From contig NZ_QFZZ01000001.1 in NCBI RefSeq assembly GCF_005233515.1, forward strand, positions 1 to 64,000: a DNA stretch of 64,000 nucleotides, written 5' to 3'. How positions within the stretch are numbered: position 1 is the first letter of the stretch; every line of letters begins with the position of its first letter. Positions 27,644 to 35,962 of this stretch are shown one piece after another. Origin of the DNA: Pseudomonas sp. CFBP13508. GTDB taxonomy: Bacteria; Pseudomonadota; Gammaproteobacteria; Pseudomonadales; Pseudomonadaceae. The notes below the pieces were generated by a model that saw only the letters and a program-made list of their open reading frames with translations, had not been told where the DNA came from and searched no databases. The translations under genes and the position numbers were made by a program.

Positions 27644-28414
27644 ATGCAGTCAGCGTTTTCGATCCTGTGCCAGGGCACTGACGGCTTGCGTGCGCAGACC
27701 CTCGAAGAGATGGTCGCCGGAGCCGCGCAGCTGTTGCCGATACTCGATGTGATCCCCAATGCGGCGATCTTCATCAAGGATCTGCAAGCGCGCTATGTGC
27801 TGGCCAACCGCACGCTGGTGCTGCGCTGCGGCTTGAAGGACCTGCGCCCGTTGCTCGGCAAAACCAGTGCGCAGGTGTTCCCGGCGCAGTTGGGCCCGGG
27901 TTACACCGAGCAGGATCGCAAGGTGCTGGAGGAAGGTTTCGTGTTGGAGGAACAGCTCGAACTGCACCTGTATGGCAGTCGCGAGCCGGGCTGGTGCCTG
28001 ACCCACAAGAGGCCGATCTACAACCGTGACGGGACGACCATCGGCCTGGTGGGGATCTCGGTGGATCTGCAGTCAGCCAGCGAAACCCACCCGGCGTTCG
28101 AGCGCCTGGCGGCTGTCGATGAATACATCCGCGGCAACTTCAACCGGCGGGTGACGCTGGGTGAACTGACGCGGATCGCCGGGATTTCCGTGGCGCAACT
28201 GGAACGCTACTGCAAACGCGTTTTCCACCTGACACCACGGCAGATGATTCAGAAAGTCCGCCTGGAACACGCGCATCGATTGCTGCACAGCGACTTGCCG
28301 ATTACCGAGGTTGCGCTGCAATGCGGCTACACCGATCACAGCGCTTTCACCCGTCAGTTCAAGGCCTCGACCGGGTTTACACCACGCGAATACCGGCAAG
28401 CCACCGGGCATTAG
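27644..28414 (+). CDS. PAS-AraC transcriptional regulator of hydroxyproline operon
   Basis: The 256-residue protein has a PAS-like sensor (about residues 30-140; PNAAIFIKDLQARYVLANRTL) and a C-terminal AraC domain (VTLGELTRIAGISVAQLERYCK and ITEVALQCGYTDHSAFTRQF). It is divergent from the hydroxyproline genes, as the activator LhpR is. CGAGGGGAAG precedes the ATG. Its stop overlaps that of the convergent LysE gene by four bases. Confidence 0.85.
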   Translation: MQSAFSILCQGTDGLRAQTLEEMVAGAAQLLPILDVIPNAAIFIKDLQARYVLANRTLVLRCGLKDLRPLLGKTSAQVFPAQLGPGYTEQDRKVLEEGFVLEEQLELHLYGSREPGWCLTHKRPIYNRDGTTIGLVGISVDLQSASETHPAFERLAAVDEYIRGNFNRRVTLGELTRIAGISVAQLERYCKRVFHLTPRQMIQKVRLEHAHRLLHSDLPITEVALQCGYTDHSAFTRQFKASTGFTPREYRQATGH

Positions 28415-29007
28415 ACCAACACGGCCAGCCAGGCCGAGAGCAGCAGAAGAAGGGCCAGTGCCGCGTTCATTCGCTTGAACGCTTGCGGTGAGCTGAGCAA
28501 CCGCGCGCTGCCGACGCCGAGCAGCGCCCAGAGCGTCATGCACGGCAGCGATACCAGCAGAAACGCCAGCGACAACACCAGCAGGCGTAGCGTCTTGTCG
28601 CCGCCGCCAACGAATACGCTGACCACCGCCACAGCCATCATCCACACCTTCGGGTTGACCAGTTGTAGTAGCGCCGCGCCGAAGACGCTCAAGCCTTGTT
28701 CCTGCGCAGCATTCGGGTCCAGCGATGGCGGCGGGCTGCGAAAGATCTGCCACGCCAGCCAGCTCAACCAGAGCACGCCAGCCCAGGCCATTGCTTGCTG
28801 CACGCGCGGAAAGCGCAACAGGGTTTCGCCAGCACCGAGCCCGACCACCAGCACAATCAGCGCCGCCGCCGCACAGGCGCCAAAAATGATCGGCAACGTG
28901 GCGATCAACCCGCGCCGCGAACTGTGGCTCAGCACCAGAATATTGGTCGGCCCCGGCGTGATCGAGGCGACGAAAGCAAACAGCAGAAAGGGCAGTAAAG
29001 AAGCCAT
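28411..29007 (-). CDS. LysE family translocator
   Basis: The 198-residue membrane protein has five to six hydrophobic segments and the family motif SITPGPTN near residue 18, followed by SSRRG. LysE/RhtB proteins export amino acids or related metabolites. The AraC gene immediately upstream on the same strand is a likely regulator. The exported compound is unknown. Confidence 0.9.
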   Translation of the reverse strand: MASLLPFLLFAFVASITPGPTNILVLSHSSRRGLIATLPIIFGACAAAALIVLVVGLGAGETLLRFPRVQQAMAWAGVLWLSWLAWQIFRSPPPSLDPNAAQEQGLSVFGAALLQLVNPKVWMMAVAVVSVFVGGGDKTLRLLVLSLAFLLVSLPCMTLWALLGVGSARLLSSPQAFKRMNAALALLLLLSAWLAVLV

Positions 29008-29061
29008 GGTGCAGATTCCTGAAAGTCGAAACAGGACACCATGATCGTCAGTGGGCAGGCC

Positions 29062-29898
29062 TCAGTCTGGAAGATTTGAGCAGCGTTTGCGGTAGTCCGC
29101 CGGGGTCAATTGATAGGCGCGGCGGAACCAGCGCCCCAGATGACTCTGATCGGCAAAACCAAGCACGCTGGCCACCTGCGCTGGCGTCTCGCCGCGCGCG
29201 AGCAATTGCCGCGCCTTGGCCAGGCGCAGTTGGATCAGGTAGGCGTGGGGTGCCAGACCGAAAGCGGCCTTGAACGCCCGGGTCAGGCGAAAACGATCGA
29301 CACCACAGGCTTGCGCTAGGTCGTCGAGGCCGATGTCTTCGTAGGTGTGGGCATGCAGATAGTCGCGCGCAACCTGCGCAACCAGTGGCAGGCGCGGATC
29401 GAAGTCCTGACGCTTGCGCCAGTCGAGATGGCGGGTGAGGGACGCCAGCAGGCCATCCAGCGCAGTCTGCCGGACGATGCGCAGATCGCCGTCATGTAAC
29501 GCGTGGAAGGCTTGCACGATCGCCGTCGACAGGCGCGGATCGTGGCTCAGTGTGTCGGCAAAGCCTGGCTGACTGTCGGCGGGCGCCTCTTCGAACAGCG
29601 CGTGCAATTCGCGCTCCAGCCAGTGCGGATCGAGGTACAGCATCGAGTAGGTGAAGCCATCCTCGGTCGGCGCATGGCCATCATGGATTTCTCCCGGCTC
29701 AAGCAGAAACACATGCCCCGGCGTACTGCGATGACGCACCCGGCGACAATTGAACTGCTGCACGCCTTGCTCGGTCACTCCGACGAGAAAACTGTCATGC
29801 CAGTGCGGATCGTAGGCATGCCCACGGAAATGCGCACGAATCGACTCGATCCCGGTATCGACATCCTGGGAGAGAGAGATCCAGTTGCGTTTGTCCAT
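29062..29898 (-). CDS. AraC family transcriptional regulator
   Basis: The 278-residue protein has an AraC-type cupin (HWHDSFLVGVTEQGVQQF, about 32-50, with VFLLEPGEIHDG) and a C-terminal DNA-binding domain (IGLDDLAQACGVDRFRLTRAFK and VASVLGFADQSHLGRWFRRAY). It precedes the lysE-type gene by 54 bases, the usual arrangement of an exporter with its activator. Confidence 0.88.
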   Translation of the reverse strand: MDKRNWISLSQDVDTGIESIRAHFRGHAYDPHWHDSFLVGVTEQGVQQFNCRRVRHRSTPGHVFLLEPGEIHDGHAPTEDGFTYSMLYLDPHWLERELHALFEEAPADSQPGFADTLSHDPRLSTAIVQAFHALHDGDLRIVRQTALDGLLASLTRHLDWRKRQDFDPRLPLVAQVARDYLHAHTYEDIGLDDLAQACGVDRFRLTRAFKAAFGLAPHAYLIQLRLAKARQLLARGETPAQVASVLGFADQSHLGRWFRRAYQLTPADYRKRCSNLPD

Positions 29899-30041
29899 GG
29901 GAGGACTCCATAGGGCGGTTGAGCAGGGGCGTTTCTAAAATACCGCGTGGAGGAGGAGAGTGTTTAGAAGATTTGTGCAGGTGCGCAGGGGGATCGCGTC
30001 AGGCAATGTGCCTTGGATGGGGGGGCCAGAAAACGCAGACG

Positions 30042-30072
30042 AAAAAAAACCGCCTTCGCGGGGCGGTTTTTT
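30042..30072. terminator. Bidirectional terminator hairpin
   Basis: ACCGCC and GGCGGT arms with a CTTCGCGG-type loop are flanked by seven A and six T residues. No protein gene ends right before it on the + strand, so it either belongs to an unrecognised short transcript or blocks read-through. Confidence 0.8.
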
Positions 30073-30106
30073 AGTGGGCGTCGATTTACGATCGAAGCCA
30101 TGTGCT

Positions 30107-30126
30107 TCACCAGCCACCCTAACCAG
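30107..30126 (+). repeat. 20-nt direct repeat, copy 1
   Basis: A C-rich 20-mer beginning TCACCAGCCACC and ending CTAACCAG occurs exactly again at 30453-30472. It is too long to be chance within one intergenic region. Function unknown. Confidence 0.75.
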
Positions 30127-30329
30127 GGTTGCCATGTTATGGAGTTTTACCGCGCCTTGCAACGGTTGAACAGCCGTTCGAAACAAGCGCGTCTATAGCC
30201 CTGCGAAAAATTTATATGTTTATGTTTGTTGAAGATGTCTGGCAGAAATAACATTTAACAAAGGCGTGTCGTTGTTTGGTGGATAACGGTATGCGCGGCA
30301 CTTTTGTCTTGGGGTTTTCAGGTTAATAT

Positions 30330-30480
30330 GCCCGCGCTCAACTGATAGAGCGGCTGAGAGGTTTGGCCGGGGGCGCGAAAGGTTTTACGCCCTTCGACGC
30401 GGATTCGCACCCGTGCCGGAATGATGTCTCGAAGGGATTTCAACCGGCCGCCTCACCAGCCACCCTAACCAGTCGGCTGA
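30330..30480 (+). ncRNA. Candidate structured RNA upstream of 32-codon ORF
   Basis: Several local helices can form on the + strand: GGGCG/CGCCC around 30370-30392 and an eight-base pair CCCTTCGA (30390-30397) with TCGAAGGG (30429-30436). The C-rich 20-nt repeat follows at 30453-30472. No ORF of the usual size exists here. The stretch is the likely 5' part of a transcript ending at the terminator near 30699. This is a reading of pairing potential only. Confidence 0.4.
30453..30472 (+). repeat. 20-nt direct repeat, copy 2
   Basis: This is the exact second copy of the C-rich 20-mer at 30107-30126, lying in the candidate structured RNA upstream of the 32-codon ORF. Confidence 0.75.
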
Positions 30481-30512
30481 AGGTACGCATGGTCCGGTAA
30501 GTTTGCTGGAGG

Positions 30513-30538
30513 TTTGGCCGCCAGCCCTGGAGGCCAAA
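30513..30538 (+). promoter_or_regulatory. Hairpin covering the ribosome-binding site of the 32-codon ORF
   Basis: TTTGGCC (30513-30519) pairs with GGCCAAA (30532-30538), with CCA/TGG stacking inside. The ribosome-binding site TGGAGG (30528-30533) is in the closing half. Translation of the ORF starting at 30543 should therefore need opening of this stem. Confidence 0.5.
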
Positions 30539-30542
30539 ACGT

Positions 30543-30641
30543 ATGAAGCTTTTGCTGCGTACGCTGAGCCTTGTATGGAGATTGTTGAAAGCCTTGCGCT
30601 TTTACGAGTTCCTGCGAGATCACTTTGACGACTTGAAATAA
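30543..30641 (+). CDS. 32-residue amphipathic peptide
   Basis: The ORF encodes a Leu-, Arg- and Phe-rich peptide starting MKLLLRTLSLVWRLLKALRF and ending DDLK. The first 22 residues would form a cationic amphipathic helix or membrane-associated segment; the tail is acidic. TGGAGG lies ten bases before the ATG, inside a hairpin, and a strong terminator follows at 30657-30699. The layout resembles dual-function sRNAs with a short ORF such as PhrS, but I cannot show homology. Confidence 0.55.
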   Translation: MKLLLRTLSLVWRLLKALRFYEFLRDHFDDLK

Positions 30642-30656
30642 GGTCGTCTAAGTGGG

Positions 30657-30699
30657 AAAAGACCCGTTTCGGTTTCGACTGATGCGGGTCTTTTTTTGT
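30657..30699 (+). terminator. Rho-independent terminator
   Basis: AAGACCCG pairs with CGGGTCTT and is followed by seven T residues. It closes the transcript carrying the 32-codon ORF. Confidence 0.85.
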
Positions 30700-30925
30700 G
30701 CGCAAAAACTGTCAAAAACGGGATTTTCGGTTTTATGCTTTCGACTTGTAGGGCGTTTCGCTTAATGACGTAAGCAACAGCATGAAGATCGATCCAACAG
30801 CGGCTCATGCTCGACCAGCTATTGATTGCGTCAATAACAACCATTAAGTCAATGAAGTTCTCATATCCATGGTGCGGCGTAAGATCAGCTCCATACCCAA
30901 CCACTGCAACTCGGAGCACATCATC

Positions 30926-31144
30926 ATGAAACGCCAGACTATCCTCGGTATCGCTTTCTCGGTTTTTGCACTGAATGCCTTCGCCGCCACCGAAACCGAC
31001 CCGCTGTTCAGCGATGCAGTAGCCGCAACCGAAACTGACCCGCTGTTCAGCGATGCAGTAGCCTCTGATGGCTCCGATCATCTGCAAGGCAATCGGGTCG
31101 CCGAAGGTGGCGCTGACCGTCTGCTCGAACGTCGCACCGCTTGA
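30926..31144 (+). CDS. Small exported protein with tandem 13-residue repeat
   Basis: The 72-residue product has a signal peptide (cleavage likely after NAFA, residue 20) and a mature part with two exact tandem copies of ATETDPLFSDAVA followed by the motif VAEGGADRLLERR. From memory, related small exported Pseudomonas proteins carry several VAEGG(S/A)DRL repeats; the role is unknown. GGAG precedes the ATG. The DNA repeat is 39 bp long, two copies, at about 30985-31063. Confidence 0.75.
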   Translation: MKRQTILGIAFSVFALNAFAATETDPLFSDAVAATETDPLFSDAVASDGSDHLQGNRVAEGGADRLLERRTA

Positions 31145-31165
31145 GCGCAACGATGAGCATCGATA

Positions 31166-31199
31166 ACGAATGCCGCCTCAACCACAGGCGGCATTCGTT
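31166..31199. terminator. Bidirectional terminator-like stem
   Basis: A perfect fourteen-base inverted repeat AACGAATGCCGCCT/AGGCGGCATTCGTT with a six-base loop separates the convergent small exported-protein and MFS genes. Confidence 0.75.
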
Positions 31200-31223
31200 C
31201 TGTTCATGCATTACAACTCTGCT

Positions 31224-32462
31224 CTAAACCGCACTCGGCAGCACAGCCTTGTCGCGATCGCGGCTCTTGAATGTCGCCCAGAAACACAGCAACACCGCCA
31301 CGGAAAAACCAGCGGGGAACAGCCAGATGCTTCTCCAGTCATGCCCCGCGCTTGATGTGAAGTGGTCGGTAATCCGTCCCGCGATCCAGAAACCAATCAA
31401 CATGCCCAATCCGTACGTAGCCAAGGTGATCAAACCTTGCGCCGAGCTCCGGAAGCGTTCCGGTGCCTTGGCATCGGTGTAGATCTGCCCGGACACGAAG
31501 AAGAAGTCATAGCACACACCGTGCAGAGCAATGCCGATCAGCAGCATGAATGCCTGATCGTCGTTATTGCCGAAGGCAAACAGCCCGTAACGCAATGCCC
31601 ACGCTGCCATGCCGACCAGCAGAGCGATCTTGATGCCGAAGCGATGGATGAACAGCGGCAACAGCAACATGAACAGCACTTCCGACACCTGACCGATGGC
31701 CATCTTCGCTGTCGGGTTGGTCACGCCTATCTCGGCCAGAAACGGGTTGGCATTCTGGTAATAGAAGGCCAGCGGAATGCAGATCAGGATCGAGGCGAGA
31801 AAGAACACCAGATAGCTGCGATCCTTGAGCAAACCCCACGCATCGACGCCGAGCATCTGCTTGAGGCTTGATGAGCCCGCTGCACTTTTCATCGGCGCAG
31901 TACTCGGCAGACTGAAGCTGTAAAACCCCAGCAACAGCGACGCGACGGCGGACATCAGGAACGTATTGCGCAAGCCTCCGGTCGCGATGCTTTGTTGCGA
32001 GTCCCAAGCGAACACGAAGCTGATCACCACGCCGGCGACGATCCAGCCCACCGTGCCCCACACGCGAATGCGCGAGAACTCCAGCGCCGGGTCTTTGATC
32101 TGGCGGAACGCCACGGCGTTCACTAGTGCCAATGTCGGCATGTAGACCATCATGTAGGCGAGCACATAGGGATAAAACGCGCTGAAGTCTGCCGCGCGAT
32201 AGAGCTGATAGAGCAGCACCGCGCCGAGCAGATGCAGCACCGCCAGAATGCGTTCGGCATTGAAGAAACGGTCGGCAATCAAGCCAATGACAAACGGCGC
32301 CAGAATCGCGCCCCAGGATTGCGTGGCGAAGGCCATGCCGACCTGACCACCGTTGGCGGCCAGCGTTGTCGCCAGAAAAGTGCCGAGGGTGACGAACCAG
32401 CCGCCCCAGATAAAGAACTGCAAAAACATCATCACGCTGAGTCGCGCATTCATTACGTTCAT
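31224..32462 (-). CDS. MFS permease of the nucleoside:H+ symporter type
   Basis: The 412-residue protein has 12 predicted spans and the start MFLQFFIWGGWFVTLGTFL, plus FSRIRVWGTVGWI in the middle, both typical of the NHS branch that holds nucleoside permeases and many sugar permeases. As third gene of a carbohydrate operon it more likely imports a sugar or sugar derivative. The gene is 43 bases after the isomerase. Confidence 0.85.
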   Translation of the reverse strand: MNVMNARLSVMMFLQFFIWGGWFVTLGTFLATTLAANGGQVGMAFATQSWGAILAPFVIGLIADRFFNAERILAVLHLLGAVLLYQLYRAADFSAFYPYVLAYMMVYMPTLALVNAVAFRQIKDPALEFSRIRVWGTVGWIVAGVVISFVFAWDSQQSIATGGLRNTFLMSAVASLLLGFYSFSLPSTAPMKSAAGSSSLKQMLGVDAWGLLKDRSYLVFFLASILICIPLAFYYQNANPFLAEIGVTNPTAKMAIGQVSEVLFMLLLPLFIHRFGIKIALLVGMAAWALRYGLFAFGNNDDQAFMLLIGIALHGVCYDFFFVSGQIYTDAKAPERFRSSAQGLITLATYGLGMLIGFWIAGRITDHFTSSAGHDWRSIWLFPAGFSVAVLLCFWATFKSRDRDKAVLPSAV

Positions 32463-32504
32463 TTCAGATCACCGTATTGTTTTTATGTCGGTAACGCGGA
32501 TGAA

Positions 32505-33587
32505 TCAATCGTCAGTCAGGCCGAGCAGGCGTCGGTTGGAAGCAGCGTCAGCGCTGACTCCGGCGAAATCGTCGAAGGCCTTGGCGGTCCTGCGGATCAT
32601 GTGTCGCTCGATGAACGCCGCGCCCTCCGCTGCGCCCTGTGCGGAGTCTTTCAGGCAGCACTCCCACTCCAGCACGGCCCAGCCGTTGAAGTCGTATTGG
32701 CACAATTTGCTGAAAATCGATTTGAAATCGATCTGGCCGTCGCCCAGCGAGCGAAAGCGCCCGGGACGCTCGACCCAGCCCTGATAGCCGCCATAGACGC
32801 CTGAACGCGCATCGGGGCGGAACTCGGCATCCTTGACGTGAAACATGCGGATGCGTTGGTGGTAACGGTCAATGAAGCCGAGGTAGTCCATTTGCTGCAG
32901 CAGCAGGTGGCTTGGGTCGTACAGAATCGCGGCGCGAGGGTGATGATTCACCGCTTCGAGAAACTGCTCGAACGACGCGCCGTCATGCAAGTCTTCGCCG
33001 GGATGGATTTCGTAGCACAGATCAACGCCAGCCTCTTCGAAGCAGTCGAGAATCGGCAGCCAGCGCTTGCCCAGTTCGGCGAAACCTTGCTCGACCAAAC
33101 CGGCCGGACGCTGTGGCCACGGATAGACATAAGGCCAGAGCAGGGCGCCGGAGAAGGTCGCATGGGCCTTGAGTCCGAGGCGCTGGCTGGCGCGGGCGGC
33201 CAGTTTCAACTGCTCAATGGCCCATTCGGTGCGCTCCTGCGGCTTGCCGCGCAGTGCTGGTGGAGCGAAGTCGTCGAACAGACTGTCGAACGCCGGATGC
33301 ACCGCGACCAATTGCCCTTGCAGGTGCGTCGACAGCTCACTGATCACCACACCGGCGCGGGCGCAGACGGCGATGAGTTCGTCGCAGTAATCCTGGCTCT
33401 CAGCGGCGCGCTGCAAATCGATGAACCGCGTGCCGAGGGTCGGTACCTGAACGGCTTTGTAGCCTTGCGAAGCGGCCCACTCGGCAATGTTGGCGAGGGA
33501 GTCGAAAGGCGCTTCGTCGGCGATGAATTGCGCGAGGAAAATCCCCGGACCTTTCAGGCCAGTCAAATTTTGCTGATCACTGTTCAT
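32505..33587 (-). CDS. Sugar phosphate isomerase/epimerase-like TIM-barrel protein
   Basis: The 360-residue protein belongs to the xylose-isomerase-like barrel family. Candidate metal ligands are in CYEIHPGEDLHDG (Glu, His), AILYDPSHLLLQ (Asp, His) and MFHVKDAEFR (His, Asp), with AVLEWECC near the end. Members act with Gfo/Idh/MocA dehydrogenases on keto-sugars or inositols. Its start overlaps the upstream dehydrogenase gene by 11 bases. Confidence 0.88.
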   Translation of the reverse strand: MNSDQQNLTGLKGPGIFLAQFIADEAPFDSLANIAEWAASQGYKAVQVPTLGTRFIDLQRAAESQDYCDELIAVCARAGVVISELSTHLQGQLVAVHPAFDSLFDDFAPPALRGKPQERTEWAIEQLKLAARASQRLGLKAHATFSGALLWPYVYPWPQRPAGLVEQGFAELGKRWLPILDCFEEAGVDLCYEIHPGEDLHDGASFEQFLEAVNHHPRAAILYDPSHLLLQQMDYLGFIDRYHQRIRMFHVKDAEFRPDARSGVYGGYQGWVERPGRFRSLGDGQIDFKSIFSKLCQYDFNGWAVLEWECCLKDSAQGAAEGAAFIERHMIRRTAKAFDDFAGVSADAASNRRLLGLTDD

Positions 33588-34764
33588 TGTGCTGGGCTCC
33601 TGTCAGTGGGCCGGGTATCTCGCTCCACTTTTCATTGCCAAGGTGATTGGCGATCGCGGTTTCAATGAAGGCCATGCCGCGCAGGCCGGTCTCGATGCCC
33701 GGTACGCCCGGTGCCAGATGGCCCTCGGCGCCATGCACAATCGCTTCGGCGAGATCGCCGTACAGGTTGGCCATGGCTTCCAGATAACCTTCGGGATGCC
33801 CCGCAGGCAGGCGCATGCGTTGGGTTGCGGCGGCACACAGCCACGGCTGACCGACTCCGGAGCGCAGAACGCGCATCGGCTCGTTCAACGGTCGATGAAT
33901 CAGGCTGGCCGGTTCCTCTTGGCGCCACTCCAGCCCACCCTTGTCACCGTAGACGCGGATCTTCAGCGGGTTTTCCTCACCGGCGCAGACCTGACTGGCG
34001 AGCAATACACCACTGGCGCCGTCGCGCATTTTGAACAGCATCGCCACATCGTCATCCAGTTGCCGACCCTCGACATGCGAGCCGAGCATTGCGCTGATGA
34101 ACTGAATCGACTGGCCGGTGACGAACTCGGCGAGGGAAAACGCATGGGTGCCGATGTCGCCGATGCAGCCGCCGATCCCGGATTGCGTCGGGTTGTCGCG
34201 CCAGCCGGCCTGCTTGTTGCCTTGCCCGGCGACATCGGTGCTGAGCCAGCCTTGCGGGTACTCGACGAGGACTTTGCGCACGCGCCCGAGCACGCCGCTG
34301 GCGACCATTTCGCGGGCCTGCCAGACCATCGCGTAACCGAGGTAGGTGTGCGCCAGCCCGTAAATTCGCTGGCTGTTGATGACCACCGAGCGCAGCGCCT
34401 GCACCTCGGCGAGGTTCAGCGCCGCGGGTTTCTCGCTGAACACATGAAAACCGGCGCGCAATGCCTCACGGGCAATCGGTGCGTGCAGATGATTGGGAGT
34501 GACGATGACCAGCAGTTGCATGCGCTGCTCGTCGGGCAGGGCGGCCTCGCGGGCGAGCAGGGTTTGCCAGTCGTCGTAACAACGCTCGGCCGCGACACCC
34601 AAGGCCGCAGCGGTGCGCTGATTATTCTCCGGGTCGCGGCTGAACGCGCCGCAGACCAGTTCGAAGCGTCCATCGAGGCCGGCGGCTTGCCGGTGGGCAC
34701 GGGCAATGAATGAACCTTCACCGCCTCCAACAAAACCCATTCTTATTTTTGCGGCAGCGTACAT
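33577..34764 (-). CDS. Gfo/Idh/MocA family sugar oxidoreductase
   Basis: The 395-residue protein has the Rossmann start IRMGFVGGGEGSFIARAH and the EKPAALN motif with the catalytic-site Lys, then the C-terminal substrate domain (GGCIGDIGTHAFSLAEFVTG). It is the first gene of the operon with the barrel protein and the permease, under the adjacent LacI-type repressor. I used the ATG at 34764; an ATG nine codons upstream is also open. The substrate is unknown. Confidence 0.88.
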   Translation of the reverse strand: MYAAAKIRMGFVGGGEGSFIARAHRQAAGLDGRFELVCGAFSRDPENNQRTAAALGVAAERCYDDWQTLLAREAALPDEQRMQLLVIVTPNHLHAPIAREALRAGFHVFSEKPAALNLAEVQALRSVVINSQRIYGLAHTYLGYAMVWQAREMVASGVLGRVRKVLVEYPQGWLSTDVAGQGNKQAGWRDNPTQSGIGGCIGDIGTHAFSLAEFVTGQSIQFISAMLGSHVEGRQLDDDVAMLFKMRDGASGVLLASQVCAGEENPLKIRVYGDKGGLEWRQEEPASLIHRPLNEPMRVLRSGVGQPWLCAAATQRMRLPAGHPEGYLEAMANLYGDLAEAIVHGAEGHLAPGVPGIETGLRGMAFIETAIANHLGNEKWSEIPGPLTGAQHNEQ

Positions 34765-34802
34765 GGCAGTCGTCTCGGTAGCTGGATGCAATGTTGATAA
34801 GC

Positions 34803-34820
34803 GATGTAACCGGTTACATC
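34803..34820. promoter_or_regulatory. LacI-type operator palindrome
   Basis: GATGTAACCGGTTACATC is a perfect 18-bp palindrome with a central CG step, typical for LacI/GalR repressors. It lies between the repressor gene and the divergent sugar operon, 38 bases before the operon's start codon. Confidence 0.85.
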
Positions 34821-34943
34821 ATGGGCGAAATCTAGGCTTGAATTAGCCGAGTGTCAAATGCCAGCGGATGATCGACAGCGTTTCGATCGCTCGTCGCCTG
34901 CGGTAAGCTCCGCGCCTGATCGGCATGAATCAACGAGGTGTTT

Positions 34944-35957
34944 TTGTCCAATATTCGCGAAGTGGCTCGGCTGGCCGGGGTTTCCGTGGCGACGGTTTCG
35001 AGGACTTTGAAATCGCCCGAGCGCGTGCTCGCGCCAACCCGTGAGCGCGTCATGGCGGCCGTGGAGCAGGCCGGCTATCGGCCGAACCTGATGGCCGTGC
35101 AGTTTCGTTCGCGGCGCACCGGCAATCTGGTGATTCTGGTGCCGACCATCGCCAATACCTTCTTCGCCCGCGTCATCAGCGGCGCGCAGCAAGCGGCGCA
35201 GGCGGCCGGTTATCGCCTGCTGCTGTGCGACACCCAGGGCCGGGAAGAACTGGAGCGACAATTCGCCGAGCTGGTGTACGCCTATCAGGCCGACGGGGTG
35301 ATCCAGTTGCGTGCTTACGATCCGTTCGAAAATGCCCCGGCCGATGCCGATGTGCCGCCGATCGTCAACGCCTGCGAAGTGCTCAAGGCCGGGCGTTATC
35401 CAACCATCAGTCTCGACAACGTCGCCGCCGCCAAAGCCATGACCGAACACCTGATCGGATTGGGACACCGACGCATCGGCCTGATCAAAGGCTCGAAAAA
35501 CAGCCCGCTGACCCGTGATCGACTGGCAGGCTACGAAGCCGCATTGCGCGAGGCCGGGATTGCCCTCGATGAAGCGCTGATCTGCCATGGCAATTTCAGC
35601 CTCGAGGCCGGTTATGCAGGCGCGCAAAAGATGCTCGGCTTGGCCGAGCGGCCGAGCGCGCTATTCTGCGAAAACGATGAAATGGCCATTGGTGCGCTCA
35701 AGCGCATCCGGCAGGCCGGGCTGCGTGTGCCCGAGGATATTTCGCTGGTGGGTTTCGATGACATTCCGATGGCTGCGTACTGCGATCCGCCGCTGACCAC
35801 CATCTCGCAACCGGCCGAGGCCTTCGGGGCCAAGGCGGTCGAGATGCTGATTGCCCTGATCGAAAAACAGCCGCTGGCAGAGAAGCATGTCGTCCTGCCG
35901 TTCGAGCTGACGCCACGCAGCAGCACGGCCCGCATCGACAACTTGGGCAAGCGCTAA
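34944..35957 (+). CDS. LacI family transcriptional repressor
   Basis: The 337-residue protein has the LacI helix-turn-helix at the N-terminus (IREVARLAGVSVATVSRTL) and a periplasmic-binding-protein-like sensor domain (SLVGFDDIPMAAYCDPPLTTI near 265). It is divergent from the sugar operon, which it probably represses through the palindrome at 34803-34820. The start is TTG at 34944 with GAGGTG upstream, or GTG at 34938. Confidence 0.9.
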   Translation: MSNIREVARLAGVSVATVSRTLKSPERVLAPTRERVMAAVEQAGYRPNLMAVQFRSRRTGNLVILVPTIANTFFARVISGAQQAAQAAGYRLLLCDTQGREELERQFAELVYAYQADGVIQLRAYDPFENAPADADVPPIVNACEVLKAGRYPTISLDNVAAAKAMTEHLIGLGHRRIGLIKGSKNSPLTRDRLAGYEAALREAGIALDEALICHGNFSLEAGYAGAQKMLGLAERPSALFCENDEMAIGALKRIRQAGLRVPEDISLVGFDDIPMAAYCDPPLTTISQPAEAFGAKAVEMLIALIEKQPLAEKHVVLPFELTPRSSTARIDNLGKR

Positions 35958-35962
35958 CCGAA

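Noticed and set aside
29960..30198. ORFs of 60-70 codons across the terminator at 30042-30072
   Set aside because: They run through a clear transcription terminator and show no protein-like pattern.
30354..30400. CTGAGA string resembling a thiamine riboswitch element
   Set aside because: The other conserved thiamine-box strings are absent and no thiamine gene follows.
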